64,000 bases of DNA from CAIKBL01 sp050247235 (GCA_050247235.1 JBFWUN010000019.1:7342-71341), one strand, 5' to 3'; shown: positions 26,253 to 37,173, counted from the stretch's first letter. The notes: a model not told the origin generated them from the sequence alone. A program made the numbers and translations.

Positions 26253-27136
26253 CAGACGTCGCTCGCGAACGCGCCAACCAGCGCGGCCACCGCACGAGGC
26301 TGTTCCCAGTGCAGCATGTGCCCCGCATCGTCCACCCAGGCCTGGCGGGCGTCCCGATAGCGCGTCGATGCTTCGGTCATCACGTCGAACCGCGGAAACC
26401 GTGTCGCGATATCGGATTGACGTGCACTGATCAGCAGTACCGGCGCGAGCGTCTGCGCCCAGCACGCGGAAGCCTCTTCGCGTCGGTACAGCACCGGATT
26501 CACGCGCTTGTGCGCCGGATCCATCTTGAGGCGCCAACGCTGCCCTTCCACCGGTCGGGCCCACAGTTCCACAAGCGTCTCGAGGACGCCGTCCGGCGCG
26601 TGCGGTGCAAGCTTGCGCAAGTGTGCAACCAGCGCCTCCCTCGACTCGAAGTCCCGCAATGGATCGTCTGCGCGCAGTTCATCGAGCCAGCGCCGGTAGC
26701 GGCCCGGAGCCTGGTCCGCGTGCGTCGGAGGCATACCAAATCCCTCGAGCAGCACGAGTCGGGAAACACGTTCCGGGCGCACCCCGGCGTAGAGGCCCGC
26801 AATGTTGCCCCCCATGCTGTGGCCCACCAGTACAAACGGGCCATCCGGCACGAAATGATCGAGTACGACCTCGAGGTCGGCGAGGTAGTCAGGGAACCAA
26901 TAACCGTCGGATGCCCACGCGGAAGCCCCGAATCCGCGGAGATCCGGCGCGATCACGTGGAAGGATTCGGCGAGATGCGCCGCCACGAAGGCAAAACTCG
27001 CACCGGTATCGCCCCAGCCGTGCACGCAGACGATCGGCGGTTGCGCGCGGTGCCCCCACTCCCATACGGTCAGGCGCATTCCACCCCGTCGCAGGTCCGT
27101 GCGCCGGGCGTCGGGCAGGCAGGGCGCGGCATTCAT
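26252..27136 (-). CDS. Alpha/beta hydrolase
   Basis: A 294-residue cytoplasmic hydrolase. The oxyanion loop is CVHGWGDTG (about 37-45), the nucleophile elbow is GHSMGG (about 104-109), an acid lies in the ISARQSD region, and the histidine is in DAGHMLHWEQP near the C-terminus. It belongs to the general epoxide hydrolase/lipase-like group, so substrate prediction is not possible. The ATG at 27136 gives the usual length; a later ATG (MRLTVWEWG) is an alternative, and no ribosome-binding site decides. It overlaps the downstream SDR-like gene. Confidence 0.82.
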   Translation of the reverse strand: MNAAPCLPDARRTDLRRGGMRLTVWEWGHRAQPPIVCVHGWGDTGASFAFVAAHLAESFHVIAPDLRGFGASAWASDGYWFPDYLADLEVVLDHFVPDGPFVLVGHSMGGNIAGLYAGVRPERVSRLVLLEGFGMPPTHADQAPGRYRRWLDELRADDPLRDFESREALVAHLRKLAPHAPDGVLETLVELWARPVEGQRWRLKMDPAHKRVNPVLYRREEASACWAQTLAPVLLISARQSDIATRFPRFDVMTEASTRYRDARQAWVDDAGHMLHWEQPRAVAALVGAFASDV

Positions 27137-27170
27137 CGATTGCGCGCAGGGCGCATGCGCCGGGTGATGC

Positions 27171-29303
27171 TCAGTGCGAGACCTGCTCGACGGCTGCGTT
27201 CGCCAGGTGACCGCCGAGGCGCAGGTAGTCGTTGACCGCGTCCTGGTGCAATGGGCGCGAATACCAGAATCCCTGCGCCGACGGACACTGCATCGCGCGC
27301 AGGCGTTTGACCTGCTCGGCGGTCTCCACACCCTCCGCGACCACTTTCATTCCCAGGGTGACACCGAGCGTGATGATGGCTTCCACGATCGCGCTCGAAT
27401 CGATCTTGTCCGACATCGTCTGGACGAAACTGCGATCAATCTTCAGCGTGTCGTAACGGAAGCGCTGCAGGTAGCTGAGCGACGAATAGCCGGTACCGAA
27501 ATCGTCGACATGCAGTTCGATTCCGAGATCACGCAAATCCGCGAGTGTGCTCAGTACGAGATCTCCGTGATCCATGACCACGCGTTCGGTGATTTCCAGC
27601 CGGATTGAATTGGGCGGCAGGCCGCAGTCCTCGAGCAGCGCGGCGATCCGCTTGGCCATGTCGTCGGTCAGGAACAGCTTGCCGGAGACGTTGATGCTCA
27701 TACCGATAGGCGGCTCCATCGGGAACAGGCGTTGCCAGATCGCGAGCTGGTGACACGCATGCTCGATCACCCACCAGCCGATTGGGACCACCAGGCTGGT
27801 ATCCTCGACGATGCCGATGAATTCTTCCGGCATCACCAGTCCTCGGCTCGGGTGATGCCAGCGCAGCAACGCCTCGAAGCCCTGCACGCGCTCGCTGTCC
27901 ATCGCAATGATCGGCTGGTAGTAAATCTCGAATTCACCCTTGTCGAGCGCCCGCCGGAGGTCGGTCTCCATGCGGTGCTGGAACATGGCCTGATCATGCA
28001 TGTAGGTATCGAACACGGCGTAGGTGGCCTGGCCCGAATTCTTGGCCCGGTACATCGCAATGTCCGCGTCACGCAGCATCTCGTCCGGTGTGCGATAGAT
28101 CTCCGAGCTGACCGCGATCCCGATGCTCGCGGATGTGAAGATCGTGTGAGACTCGATCTCGAATTCCTGCGCCAGGGCCTCCTGCACCCGCTCCACCACG
28201 TAGATGGCGTCGGTCGGGCCAGTGATGTCGTTCAGCACGATCGCAAACTCGTCACCGCCGAGTCGGGCCAGCGTGTCGCCCGGCCGCAGGCAGCCGAGAA
28301 TACGACCGGCAACCTGGGCCAGCAATTCGTCGCCCACGGCGTGTCCGAGGCTGTCGTTGACATGCTTGAAGCGGTCGAGGTCGAAGAACAGTACCGCGAA
28401 CAGCTTGGTGGGATCCCGTCGAAAGCGGCGCAGCGCGAGGTCGAGCCGATCGGTGAACAGGATCCGATTGGGAAGCCCCGTCAGCGCATCGTGCATCGCC
28501 TCGTGCAGCAGCCGGGCTTCGGTCTGTTTGCGGCGCGTGATGTCGGTCATCGACCCGGCCATCCGCAGCGCCGTCCCGAGATCGTCCCTGACCGCCACAC
28601 CGCGACTCGACACCCATCGCACGTCGCCCCCCTTCGTGACCATGCGATATTCACATTCGAAGTAACCCGCGCGCCCCTCCAGGTGCTGGTTCAGCGCCTC
28701 GTTGAAGCGCTCACGGTCACGCTGGTCAATCCGTTCGAACCACTCGCGCACCTGGTCGGCGATTTCACCCTCCGCGTAGCCGAGAATGGATTTCCAGCGC
28801 GGAGAGAAATAGATACGGTCTTCCCGGATGTTCCAATCCCAGATACCGTCGTTCGCACCAGCGACGGCCAGCGCATAGCGCTGCTCGCTCTCGCGCAATG
28901 CCCGGTCCGCGCGCGTCCGCTCGATGGCATAGCGGATTGCGCGCCCCAGCAACGGCCCGTCGACTTCGCGCTTGATCAGGTAGTCCTGGGCGCCTTCCCG
29001 CAACGCCTTGGTTCCGAGTTCCACGCTCGTCTGGTTGGTCAGCACGATGATGGGTGTCTGCGGGGCCGCCTTGCGCATGCGCTGGCATACCTCGATTCCC
29101 GCCCCGTCGGGCAGGTTGAGATCGAGCAGGATGACGTCGAATTTCTCGTCGCGCGCACGTTCAAGTCCCGGCGTAAGGCGATCGCAGTGTTCGATGACGA
29201 ACCGCCACCCGCTCACGCGGCGCAGGTGCTTCGTCACGAGTTGCGCCTCGGTGTCGATGTCCTCGACCAGCAGGACCCGGCAGGTGATGGTTGACTCGGA
29301 CAT
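27171..29303 (-). CDS. Response regulator with PAS, GGDEF and EAL domains
   Basis: A 710-residue cytoplasmic c-di-GMP signalling protein. Domains: receiver about 8-125 with phospho-acceptor Asp61 (LLDLNLPDG) and Lys111; PAS about 140-260; diguanylate cyclase about 268-430 with intact GGDEF (349-353) and an RPGD inhibitory site (340-343); phosphodiesterase about 445-695 with EALLRW (477-482) and DDFGTGYSSL. Both catalytic signatures are intact, so it could make or degrade c-di-GMP. The ATG directly follows the stop codon of the histidine kinase gene (TGAATG), which makes that kinase the likely partner. Confidence 0.92.
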   Translation of the reverse strand: MSESTITCRVLLVEDIDTEAQLVTKHLRRVSGWRFVIEHCDRLTPGLERARDEKFDVILLDLNLPDGAGIEVCQRMRKAAPQTPIIVLTNQTSVELGTKALREGAQDYLIKREVDGPLLGRAIRYAIERTRADRALRESEQRYALAVAGANDGIWDWNIREDRIYFSPRWKSILGYAEGEIADQVREWFERIDQRDRERFNEALNQHLEGRAGYFECEYRMVTKGGDVRWVSSRGVAVRDDLGTALRMAGSMTDITRRKQTEARLLHEAMHDALTGLPNRILFTDRLDLALRRFRRDPTKLFAVLFFDLDRFKHVNDSLGHAVGDELLAQVAGRILGCLRPGDTLARLGGDEFAIVLNDITGPTDAIYVVERVQEALAQEFEIESHTIFTSASIGIAVSSEIYRTPDEMLRDADIAMYRAKNSGQATYAVFDTYMHDQAMFQHRMETDLRRALDKGEFEIYYQPIIAMDSERVQGFEALLRWHHPSRGLVMPEEFIGIVEDTSLVVPIGWWVIEHACHQLAIWQRLFPMEPPIGMSINVSGKLFLTDDMAKRIAALLEDCGLPPNSIRLEITERVVMDHGDLVLSTLADLRDLGIELHVDDFGTGYSSLSYLQRFRYDTLKIDRSFVQTMSDKIDSSAIVEAIITLGVTLGMKVVAEGVETAEQVKRLRAMQCPSAQGFWYSRPLHQDAVNDYLRLGGHLANAAVEQVSH

Positions 29304-30815
29304 TCAGCGATCCACTGCGTCACGGGTTCCGCGGTTCGCGTTCGCGCGCAGCGCGGCACCCCTCAACTCGATGACGAAACAGCTCCCGCGCCCCGGCGTC
29401 GACTCGACCGTGATGTCTCCACCGTGCGCGCGCACGATCTGCCGGCACACCGCGAGGCCGAGTCCGATTCCCGGGTACTCGCGATCACTGTGGAGACGCT
29501 GAAACATATCGAAGACGCGTCCGATGTCCTTGGCCTCGATCCCGATGCCGTTGTCTTCAATCTGGACGCGCACGACGTCCCCGCGCTCTTCCGCGCTGAC
29601 CCTGATCCGGGGAACACGGTTGCCACGGAACTTCAGCGCGTTGCCCAGCAGGTTCTGGAACACCTGCACCATCTGCTGCCGATTCACGCGCAGTGTCGGC
29701 AGGCTGTGTCGTTCAATCGTGGCCCCCGTGGCGTCAATTTCACTGCGCAGGTTGTCCATCGCGTCCTGCAGCACCTCATCCAGTCCGACGATCTCGGACT
29801 CGTGGTCCGTGGCGCGAACCGACGCGACCTGCAGAATTCCGTCGACCATCGCCTGCATGCGTGCGGTCAGCGCGGCGATTTCCTTCGCTGCGACGCGCGA
29901 CTCCAGGTCGCCCGGCTCGCCGCTTTCGGCCAGCGTGCGTGCGTGGGCGGCCATCGAATTGAGCGGCGCCTGGAGATCGTGCGAAACGGCGAAGAGCAGG
30001 TTGTCGAGCCCACTGTCGCGCTCGCGCTCGGGGGGAACCCTGCTGTCCGTCGCGGCGGTGTGCGTGCCGAGCAATCTCGACACGTCGAACAGGTTGACTG
30101 CCCACAGCCCGTGTCCCGCCTGGACTTCGGACAGCGGGTTTACCGTGATCGCCGCGAGCAGCGGGCGGGCGCCCGACATCTCCACGTCGGCGCCGAACTC
30201 CCAGCGCTCCTGCGTCGCCAGGAACCGGCGCCGCCACTCGTCCTGGCGCTCAGGTTCGGCGAGCAGCTGCTCGAACGAAAGATCGAGCAGTTCATACCGT
30301 GGGCGCTCCAGGAGCAGTTCCAGTTCCCGGTTCACCGCGACGATGAGTCCGCCCCGGCCCAGCAGACACGCCGGGATCGCGAACGCGCCGGAGAACACGG
30401 CATCTGCGTCGACGGGAAACCGGCTTGCGAGATCCCTCGCGGCGCGCAGCCGCTCCGCCAGCGCGACCGGCAGGCTCAGAAACCCGGCACTGGTCTTCAC
30501 GGTCCGACCGTCGACACCGGCACCGACGCAGTCCCGCGCACTCGGCGACAGCGCGTCCGCCGTGAACAGCCACAGGAGACTGCGCGGCGATCGCTTGCGG
30601 ATTTCTGCCGCGAGCTGCCGGACTTCGACAAAGTTGCGTCCCGGTTCGGCGATCAGCGCGTCGATGGGACCGTTGCTCGCGTGCTGCGCAATCTCCAGCG
30701 CCGACGCTGCCTCCAGGATCTCGAGGCTTGCGTCACTGCTTCTGAGGGCAAGGGCAAGCAACCCGCGGTCATGCCGCTCTTCGTCGAAGATTATTATTCT
30801 GTATTTATAATTCAA
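29304..30815 (-). CDS. Soluble hybrid-like sensor histidine kinase with a degenerate receiver domain
   Basis: A 503-residue protein without membrane segments. Residues about 5-125 fold like a receiver (YRIIIFDEERHDRGLL start), but the phospho-acceptor position reads ALIAEPG, with Glu57 in place of Asp. A PAS-like region follows (about 140-250), then HisKA with His279 (VSHDLQAPLNSM) and the ATPase domain with N-box (NLLGNALKF), G1 (DNGIGIE) and G2 (GIGLGLAVC). The TTG at 30815 is the only start that keeps the receiver-like strand; there is no ribosome-binding site. It is the first gene of a two-gene operon with the GGDEF/EAL regulator and is divergent from icd. Confidence 0.85.
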   Translation of the reverse strand: MNYKYRIIIFDEERHDRGLLALALRSSDASLEILEAASALEIAQHASNGPIDALIAEPGRNFVEVRQLAAEIRKRSPRSLLWLFTADALSPSARDCVGAGVDGRTVKTSAGFLSLPVALAERLRAARDLASRFPVDADAVFSGAFAIPACLLGRGGLIVAVNRELELLLERPRYELLDLSFEQLLAEPERQDEWRRRFLATQERWEFGADVEMSGARPLLAAITVNPLSEVQAGHGLWAVNLFDVSRLLGTHTAATDSRVPPERERDSGLDNLLFAVSHDLQAPLNSMAAHARTLAESGEPGDLESRVAAKEIAALTARMQAMVDGILQVASVRATDHESEIVGLDEVLQDAMDNLRSEIDATGATIERHSLPTLRVNRQQMVQVFQNLLGNALKFRGNRVPRIRVSAEERGDVVRVQIEDNGIGIEAKDIGRVFDMFQRLHSDREYPGIGLGLAVCRQIVRAHGGDITVESTPGRGSCFVIELRGAALRANANRGTRDAVDR

Positions 30816-31051
30816 TGGCTTGTAATGGATTTTTGACGTCAGTAGCGCGCGAACGCAGCATATTGCAAGCCTCCCGGATTCTCAATTAAAACTTTGTTCC
30901 TGGGTTGCTTTCCCGTTGCGCACTTGCGCGCGTTCACAGCCCGCTGAACTGCCTGCTGCCAACGCCGCTGACGCACGCGTCCGCCGACATGACAACGCGG
31001 CCGGGTTTATGGAACACTTGCCGCGCTTTTACGTTACTGGGAGGTAAAGCA
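30816..31051. promoter_or_regulatory. Divergent promoter region of the histidine kinase and icd genes
   Basis: The region next to the kinase start is A+T-rich. For icd, TTGCAA near 30867 and AATTAAAAC about 17 bases later could form a weak promoter, leaving a long leader of over 100 bases. The icd ribosome-binding site (GGGAGGT) at its end is very strong. I see no riboswitch fold that I can name. Confidence 0.35.
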
Positions 31052-32344
<1,293 letters not shown>

Positions 32345-32360
32345 GTCCGTCCCGCGCCTC

Positions 32361-34351
32361 GTGGATCAGCCCAATCGCCGACAACTCGTTTTCGAAGCCG
32401 GCAAAAGCATCCACGAGGCGTTCGCCAAGTACAACGACAACTTCGGCCGGATAACCCGGCGCGCCAAGGATCGCTTCGAGACGCGCGACTGGCGCGGCGC
32501 CGAGCGCGATTTCGTCGAACGCCTGGATCTCTGGACCAAGTCAGTCGACCGTACCGTTGCCGCACTGACCCGCCAGCTTTCCCCCATCGGACTCGAGCGC
32601 GCGCTGTGGGCGGAGGTCAAGCACTCGTTCGGCGAACGGGTCAGCGGGATCGCGGACGGCGCGTTCTGCAAGACCTACTTCAACTCCGTCAGCCGCCGCC
32701 TGTTCCATACGGTCGGCGCGGATCCGCAGACGGAGTTCCTCGACATACGATTCAACGTCCGGGATGCACAACGCTACGCGATCGACCACAAGTCCTACCT
32801 GAACTGGGGAAACCCCGAGACGGTCATCCATGAACTGCTGGACGAATACCGGTTCGACACCGATTACGTCGACATCGCGCGCGACGAGGAGCGGATAGCC
32901 GACACGCTGGAGATGCATGCGGCGAACCGCGCAGACGGCGCCGAGCTGCTCAGGCTCGATTTCCTGCCGGCGGTGTTCTACCAGTCCACCGGTGCCTACC
33001 TGATCGGACAGGCGTTCTGGCCCGGCTACAGTTCGCCGTTCGTCGTCGAGTTCCGCCACGTCGAACAGGGGATAGANNNNNNNNNNNNNNNNNNNNNNNN
33101 NNNNNNNNNNNNNNNNNNNNNNNNNNNNNNNNNNNNNNNNNNNNNNNNNNNNNNNNNNNNNNNNNNNNNNNNNNNNTCAGGCTCGATTTCCTGCCGGCGG
33201 TGTTCTACCAGTCCACCGGTGCCTACCTGATCGGACAGGCGTTCTGGCCCGGCTACAGTTCGCCGTTCGTCGTCGAGTTCCGCCACGTCGAACAGGGGAT
33301 AGAGGTAGGTCAGATACTGACGGACGTCGACGACATCAGCATCCTGTTCGGTTTCACGCGATCCTATTTCTTCGTCGACATCGAACCCGTCGAAGGCGCG
33401 ATCTACTTCATCCATTCGCTGCTGCCGCACAAGCCGATCGACGAACTCTACACCGTCCTCGGCCGCGTTCGCCAGGGTAAAACCGAACGCTACCGGCAAT
33501 TCACCAGTCATCTTGCCAACTGCCAGGATCGCTTCATTCACGCAGCCGGCGACCGCGGCCTCGTGATGATCGTGTTCACGCTCCCCTCCTACGACCTGGT
33601 CTTCAAGGTCATACGTGATCGTTTCGGGTATCCGAAGAACACGACGCGCGACGAGGTGATCGAAAAATACCAGCTGGTGTTCAAGCACGATCGCGCGGGT
33701 CGTCTGATCGACACCCAGGAATTCACGCATATCGGGTTCCCGCTCGCGAAGTTCGATTCGGCTGTGGTCGACGAACTGATGCAGGAGGCTGCGGAATCCT
33801 CCCGCGTCGACGGCGACCAGCTGGTGATCAGGCATCTCTACGTCGAACGCCGATTGCAGCCGCTGAACCTGTTCCTGCGCGAATGCACGCGTGACGCCGG
33901 CAATGCCGCGGTCATCGACTACGGCAATGCCATCAAGGATCTCGCGCAGACGAACGTGTTTCCCGGTGACCTGCTGCTGAAGAACTTCGGTGTCACGCGC
34001 CACGGGCGCGTGATCTTCTACGACTATGACGAACTCTGCCTCGTGACCGACTGCAATTTCCGCGAGGTGCCGGAGGCGCGGTACGAAGAGGACGAACTGC
34101 GGCAGGAGTCGTGGTTCTACGTGCATGGGAACGACGTCTTCCCTGAGGAGTTCATGCGATTCCTCGCGATGGACGACGCCTATCGGCAGGTCTTCATGGC
34201 GCACCACGCGGACCTGCTGACCGTCGAATACTGGCGCGACGCGAAAGCGCGTCATCTTGCCAACGCCGTCGCCGCCCCCCCTTCGGGGTTGCGGACCGGC
34301 CCGGGCAGCCGCCAGGCGCGCCCGGCATCCGCACGCGGCGCTTCCGGCTGA
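32361..34351 (+). CDS. aceK: Isocitrate dehydrogenase kinase/phosphatase AceK (split by assembly gap)
   Basis: AceK phosphorylates and dephosphorylates Icd to divide carbon between the TCA cycle and the glyoxylate shunt. The frame opens with GTG at 32361 and breaks at 33077-33176 (100 N). The second part resumes in another frame. If the N run and one of the two 127-bp flanking copies are removed (227 bases), the frames join and give 587 residues, against 578 in E. coli. The C-terminal kinase core is clear: VFKVIRDRFGYPK, then DLAQTNVFPGDLLLKNFGV and the metal-binding YDYDEL. The C-terminal tail (about 30 residues, Ala/Arg/Pro-rich) is extra. The gene is therefore intact; the break is artificial. 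Confidence 0.93.
32950..33303. repeat. Duplicated 127-bp contig ends around a 100-N gap (assembly artefact)
   Basis: Bases 32950-33076 and 33177-33303 are identical and flank exactly 100 N. A 127-base overlap equals a common maximal assembler k-mer, and 100 N is a standard scaffold filler. Collapsing the two copies restores the aceK reading frame. This is not a biological repeat. Confidence 0.93.
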
Positions 34352-34362
34352 GCATCACCGAC

Positions 34363-34382
34363 CCGGCGGGCGTTTCCGCCGG
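34363..34382 (+). terminator. Hairpin after aceK
   Basis: A perfect 7-bp GC stem (CCGGCGG/CCGCCGG) with a 6-base loop lies 11 bases after the aceK stop codon. It is not followed by a T tract on the plus strand, so it may be a Rho-assisted or 3'-end-protecting hairpin. Confidence 0.4.
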
Positions 34383-34414
34383 AAAATCCTGGCGCCGGTC
34401 GTGACAAAGCATCG

Positions 34415-34454
34415 TTGACGCGTTAGCATCTTTCGAATTGGAATCATTCCCATT
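34415..34454 (+). promoter_or_regulatory. Fur-box-overlapped promoter of the feo operon
   Basis: TTGACG (34415-34420) and TGGAAT (34439-34444) form -35 and -10 elements 18 bases apart. The -10 lies within a Fur-type 7-1-7 inverted repeat (TTGGAAT-C-ATTCCCA, 34438-34452) that resembles the common AATGAGAATGATTCTCATT sites. Iron-loaded Fur would block this promoter. The predicted start leaves a leader of only a few bases before the first feoA ATG. Confidence 0.6.
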
Positions 34455-34458
34455 CAGC

Positions 34459-34773
34459 ATGCTTGGTGCAAACGCGACGACGCCGCTGGACAGCCTGGGA
34501 GCGGACGGCTCTCGGCTCTCCGATCTGCATCACGGACAGCGCGGTGTGGTCGTCGCCGTGCACGACGGTCGCCTCGCCGGGCGCCTCGCGGCGCGCGGCC
34601 TCGTGCCGGGCGCCGAGTTCGATGTGCTGCGCGGGGGCGACCCGATGCTCGTCCGCGTGGACGAAAGCCGCTGGGCACTGGCGGGATCCGAGGCGGCGCT
34701 CGTCGAAGTCGCCTGCCAGGGCGGTCGCATGCGTTTCGTACGGACTCTCCTGACCCGCATCTTCCACTACTGA
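34459..34773 (+). CDS. feoA: FeoA-domain protein (first copy)
   Basis: A 104-residue protein with an N-terminal extension of about 25 residues and a FeoA/SH3-like domain (LSDLHHGQRGVVVAVHDGRLAGRLAARGLVPGAEFDVL). FeoA is a small cytoplasmic partner needed for ferrous iron uptake by FeoB. The ATG at 34459 is taken because the frame upstream runs into the Fur box; no Shine-Dalgarno site is visible. The stop shares a base with the next feoA start (TGATG). Confidence 0.82.
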   Translation: MLGANATTPLDSLGADGSRLSDLHHGQRGVVVAVHDGRLAGRLAARGLVPGAEFDVLRGGDPMLVRVDESRWALAGSEAALVEVACQGGRMRFVRTLLTRIFHY

Positions 34774-35009
34774 TGTCGCGGACCCTTGCCTCGCTTCGGC
34801 CGGGAGAACGCGGCGTCGTGGCCGGCTTCCCGCACGTCGATTCCTTCGCCCAGCGACTGATGCAGCTCGGCTTTCTCGAGGGGACGACGGTCACGGTATT
34901 GCGCCAGGCACCCACCGGTGATCCGATCGAAGTGGAATTGATGGGTTATGCCCTGTCGCTGCGCCTGGAAGAGGCGCGCGCGATACCCCTCGAGCCGCCG
35001 GCCGCGTGA
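34773..35009 (+). CDS. feoA: FeoA-domain protein (second copy)
   Basis: A 78-residue FeoA protein of standard size (LASLRPGERGVVAGF; QRLMQLGFLEGTTVTVLRQAPTGDPIEVELMGYALSLRLEEA). This copy matches the classical FeoA consensus, including the closing ...LSLR..EA strand, more closely than the first. It is coupled to the first copy by a one-base overlap and followed 34 bases later by feoB. Two tandem FeoA proteins before FeoB occur in several proteobacteria. Confidence 0.9.
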   Translation: MSRTLASLRPGERGVVAGFPHVDSFAQRLMQLGFLEGTTVTVLRQAPTGDPIEVELMGYALSLRLEEARAIPLEPPAA

Positions 35010-35043
35010 TCGAACACGCCCCGTACCCGCGATCCCGCGCCCG

Positions 35044-37173
35044 ATGAGCGTTCCCGCTGCGGAGTCGACTCCATCGCCGGCCGTCGACCGTCTCGGCCCT
35101 CGCGGCGAACCGGTGGTCGTGACGCTCGGCAATCCGAACACCGGCAAGAGCACGCTGTTCAACGCGCTGACCGGGTTGCGTCAGAAGGTGGGCAACTTCC
35201 CCGGCGTGACCGTGGAACACGTGCTCGGTTACGCGACGTTCGGAGAGTTGCCGGTGGCACTCGTCGACCTCCCGGGGACCTACTCGTTGAGCGCCCAGTC
35301 GCCCGACGAAATCGTTGCTGTCGACGTGCTGCTTGGTCATGTCGCGGAGATCGGGCGGCCGTCGCTCGTGCTCGTCGTGCTCGATGCGACGAATCTCCGA
35401 CGCAACCTGTTCCTCGCGAGCCAGGTGCTCGAGCTCGGCCTGCCGGTCGTCATCGCGCTGACGATGACCGATCAGCTCGACTCGAACGGCATTGAACTCG
35501 ACGTCGCGCACCTCGCGTCGCACCTTGGTTGTCCGGTCGTTCCGGTTTCGACCCCGCGTGGCGTGGGACTCGATCAGCTGCGGCAGGAGGTCGCGAATGC
35601 GTTGCGTGACCCGCGGCCAAGCGCGCTGGTGCTGAACGCATCGCTGCGCCAGGCGAGCGCCGCACTCGCGGCGCGGCTCGGGGATGTGAACCGCCCCGTC
35701 CACCCGGTGGAGGTGGAACGGGCGCTCACCGACCGCGGCGGCCACGCCGAGCGGCGTCTGGAAGAGCGCTACGGCGCCTCGCTCACCGAGGCGCTTGCGA
35801 CCATCCGGCAGCAGATCGGACAGGGACGGGATCTCGCGACCCTGGAGGCCCGCGAACGCTACGGATGGATCAACCGTATCGTTGCGGAAGTTGAACGACG
35901 CGCACCGCGCCGACACGGCTGGCGTGACACGCTGGATCACTTTCTGAACCATCCGCTCTACGGCGCGCTGTTTTTCGTGCTGGCGATGGCAACCGTGTTC
36001 CAGTCCGTTTTCGCGTGGGCGGCGCCCCTGATGGACGGCATCGACGGCGGCGTCGCCGCGCTCGGCGCCTGGCTCCAGGCCCGCATGCCGGCGTCGCTGT
36101 TCACGAGCTTTCTCATCGACGGTGTGCTGGCCGGTGTGGGCAGCGTCATCGTGTTCCTGCCGCAAATCCTGATCCTCTTCATGTTCATCATCTTCCTGGA
36201 GGACTCGGGTTACATGTCGCGCGCGGCGTTCCTGGTCGACCGGCTGATGCGCTGGTGCGGACTGTCGGGACAGTCCTTCATTCCGATGCTGTCGAGCTTC
36301 GCATGCGCCGTCCCGGGCATCATGGGGACGCGCGTCATTGCCAATCCGAACGATCGCCTCGCCACGATTCTCGCGGCGCCATTCATGACCTGCTCGGCTC
36401 GGCTCCCGGTGTACACGCTGCTCATCTCGGCGTTTGTTCCCGACGAACGTTACCTCGGCGGACTGCTGAACCTGCAGGGGCTGGTGCTTCTCGGGTTCTA
36501 TCTCCTGGGCCTCCTTGGTGCCGTCGGCACCGCCTTCCTGATCAAGCGCGTGCTCTACCGTGGACCGGTCTCCCGCTTCCTGCTGGAGATGCCGCCCTAC
36601 CGCTGGCCTGACCTGCGCTCGGTGCTCATCAAGCTCGCAGCGCGAGCCACGATCTTCCTCCGGCGCGCGGGCACGGTCATTTTCGCCGTGGCACTCGTGG
36701 TATGGGCACTGGCGTCGTTTCCGCGGGATTCGGACGTGGATTCCTCCGTTCAGCTTGAACGGAGCTATCTCGGGCGCGCGAGCCACGTGATTGCGCCCGC
36801 GTTCGCGCCACTCGGCTGGGACTGGAAGGTGACGGCGGCGGTGCTCGCGTCGTTCCCTGCGCGCGAGGTCGTGATCGCGGTACTGGGTACGCTCTACGCC
36901 GTGGAGGCCGACGCCGAGGACGCGGAAGGTTCCCTGATCACGCGGATTCGTGCGGCGAAGCATGCGGATGGCTCGCCCGTATTCACGCTGCCCATGGCGC
37001 TCGGCCTCATGGTGTTCTACGCGCTCTGCCTGCAATGTTCCTCGACGGTGGCCGTGATTCGTCGCGAAACCGGCGGCTGGCGCTGGCCCGCGCTCGCGTG
37101 GAGCTACATGACAGTGCTCGGATACCTTGGTGCGTTTGCGTGCTACCAGGTCGGCAGCGCACTGGCGGGATGA
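35044..37173 (+). CDS. feoB: Ferrous iron transporter FeoB
   Basis: A 709-residue inner-membrane Fe(II) transporter. The N-terminal G domain has G1 GNPNTGKST (about 29-37), G2 region NFPGVTVE and G3 DLPGTYSL. At the G4 position (normally N-x-x-D) it reads TMTD, a variant seen in some FeoB proteins. The membrane part has the two Gate motifs around FACAVPGIMGTRVI and the ...FMTCSARLPVY block, and later the second repeat with FPAREVVIAVLGTLY. No feoC follows. The ATG at 35044 is used; there is no evident ribosome-binding site. Confidence 0.95.
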   Translation: MSVPAAESTPSPAVDRLGPRGEPVVVTLGNPNTGKSTLFNALTGLRQKVGNFPGVTVEHVLGYATFGELPVALVDLPGTYSLSAQSPDEIVAVDVLLGHVAEIGRPSLVLVVLDATNLRRNLFLASQVLELGLPVVIALTMTDQLDSNGIELDVAHLASHLGCPVVPVSTPRGVGLDQLRQEVANALRDPRPSALVLNASLRQASAALAARLGDVNRPVHPVEVERALTDRGGHAERRLEERYGASLTEALATIRQQIGQGRDLATLEARERYGWINRIVAEVERRAPRRHGWRDTLDHFLNHPLYGALFFVLAMATVFQSVFAWAAPLMDGIDGGVAALGAWLQARMPASLFTSFLIDGVLAGVGSVIVFLPQILILFMFIIFLEDSGYMSRAAFLVDRLMRWCGLSGQSFIPMLSSFACAVPGIMGTRVIANPNDRLATILAAPFMTCSARLPVYTLLISAFVPDERYLGGLLNLQGLVLLGFYLLGLLGAVGTAFLIKRVLYRGPVSRFLLEMPPYRWPDLRSVLIKLAARATIFLRRAGTVIFAVALVVWALASFPRDSDVDSSVQLERSYLGRASHVIAPAFAPLGWDWKVTAAVLASFPAREVVIAVLGTLYAVEADAEDAEGSLITRIRAAKHADGSPVFTLPMALGLMVFYALCLQCSSTVAVIRRETGGWRWPALAWSYMTVLGYLGAFACYQVGSALAG

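Noticed and set aside
32950..33303. A true 127-bp tandem repeat and a frameshifted aceK pseudogene
   Set aside because: The repeat copies are contig ends around a standard 100-N filler, and merging them restores a full-length frame.
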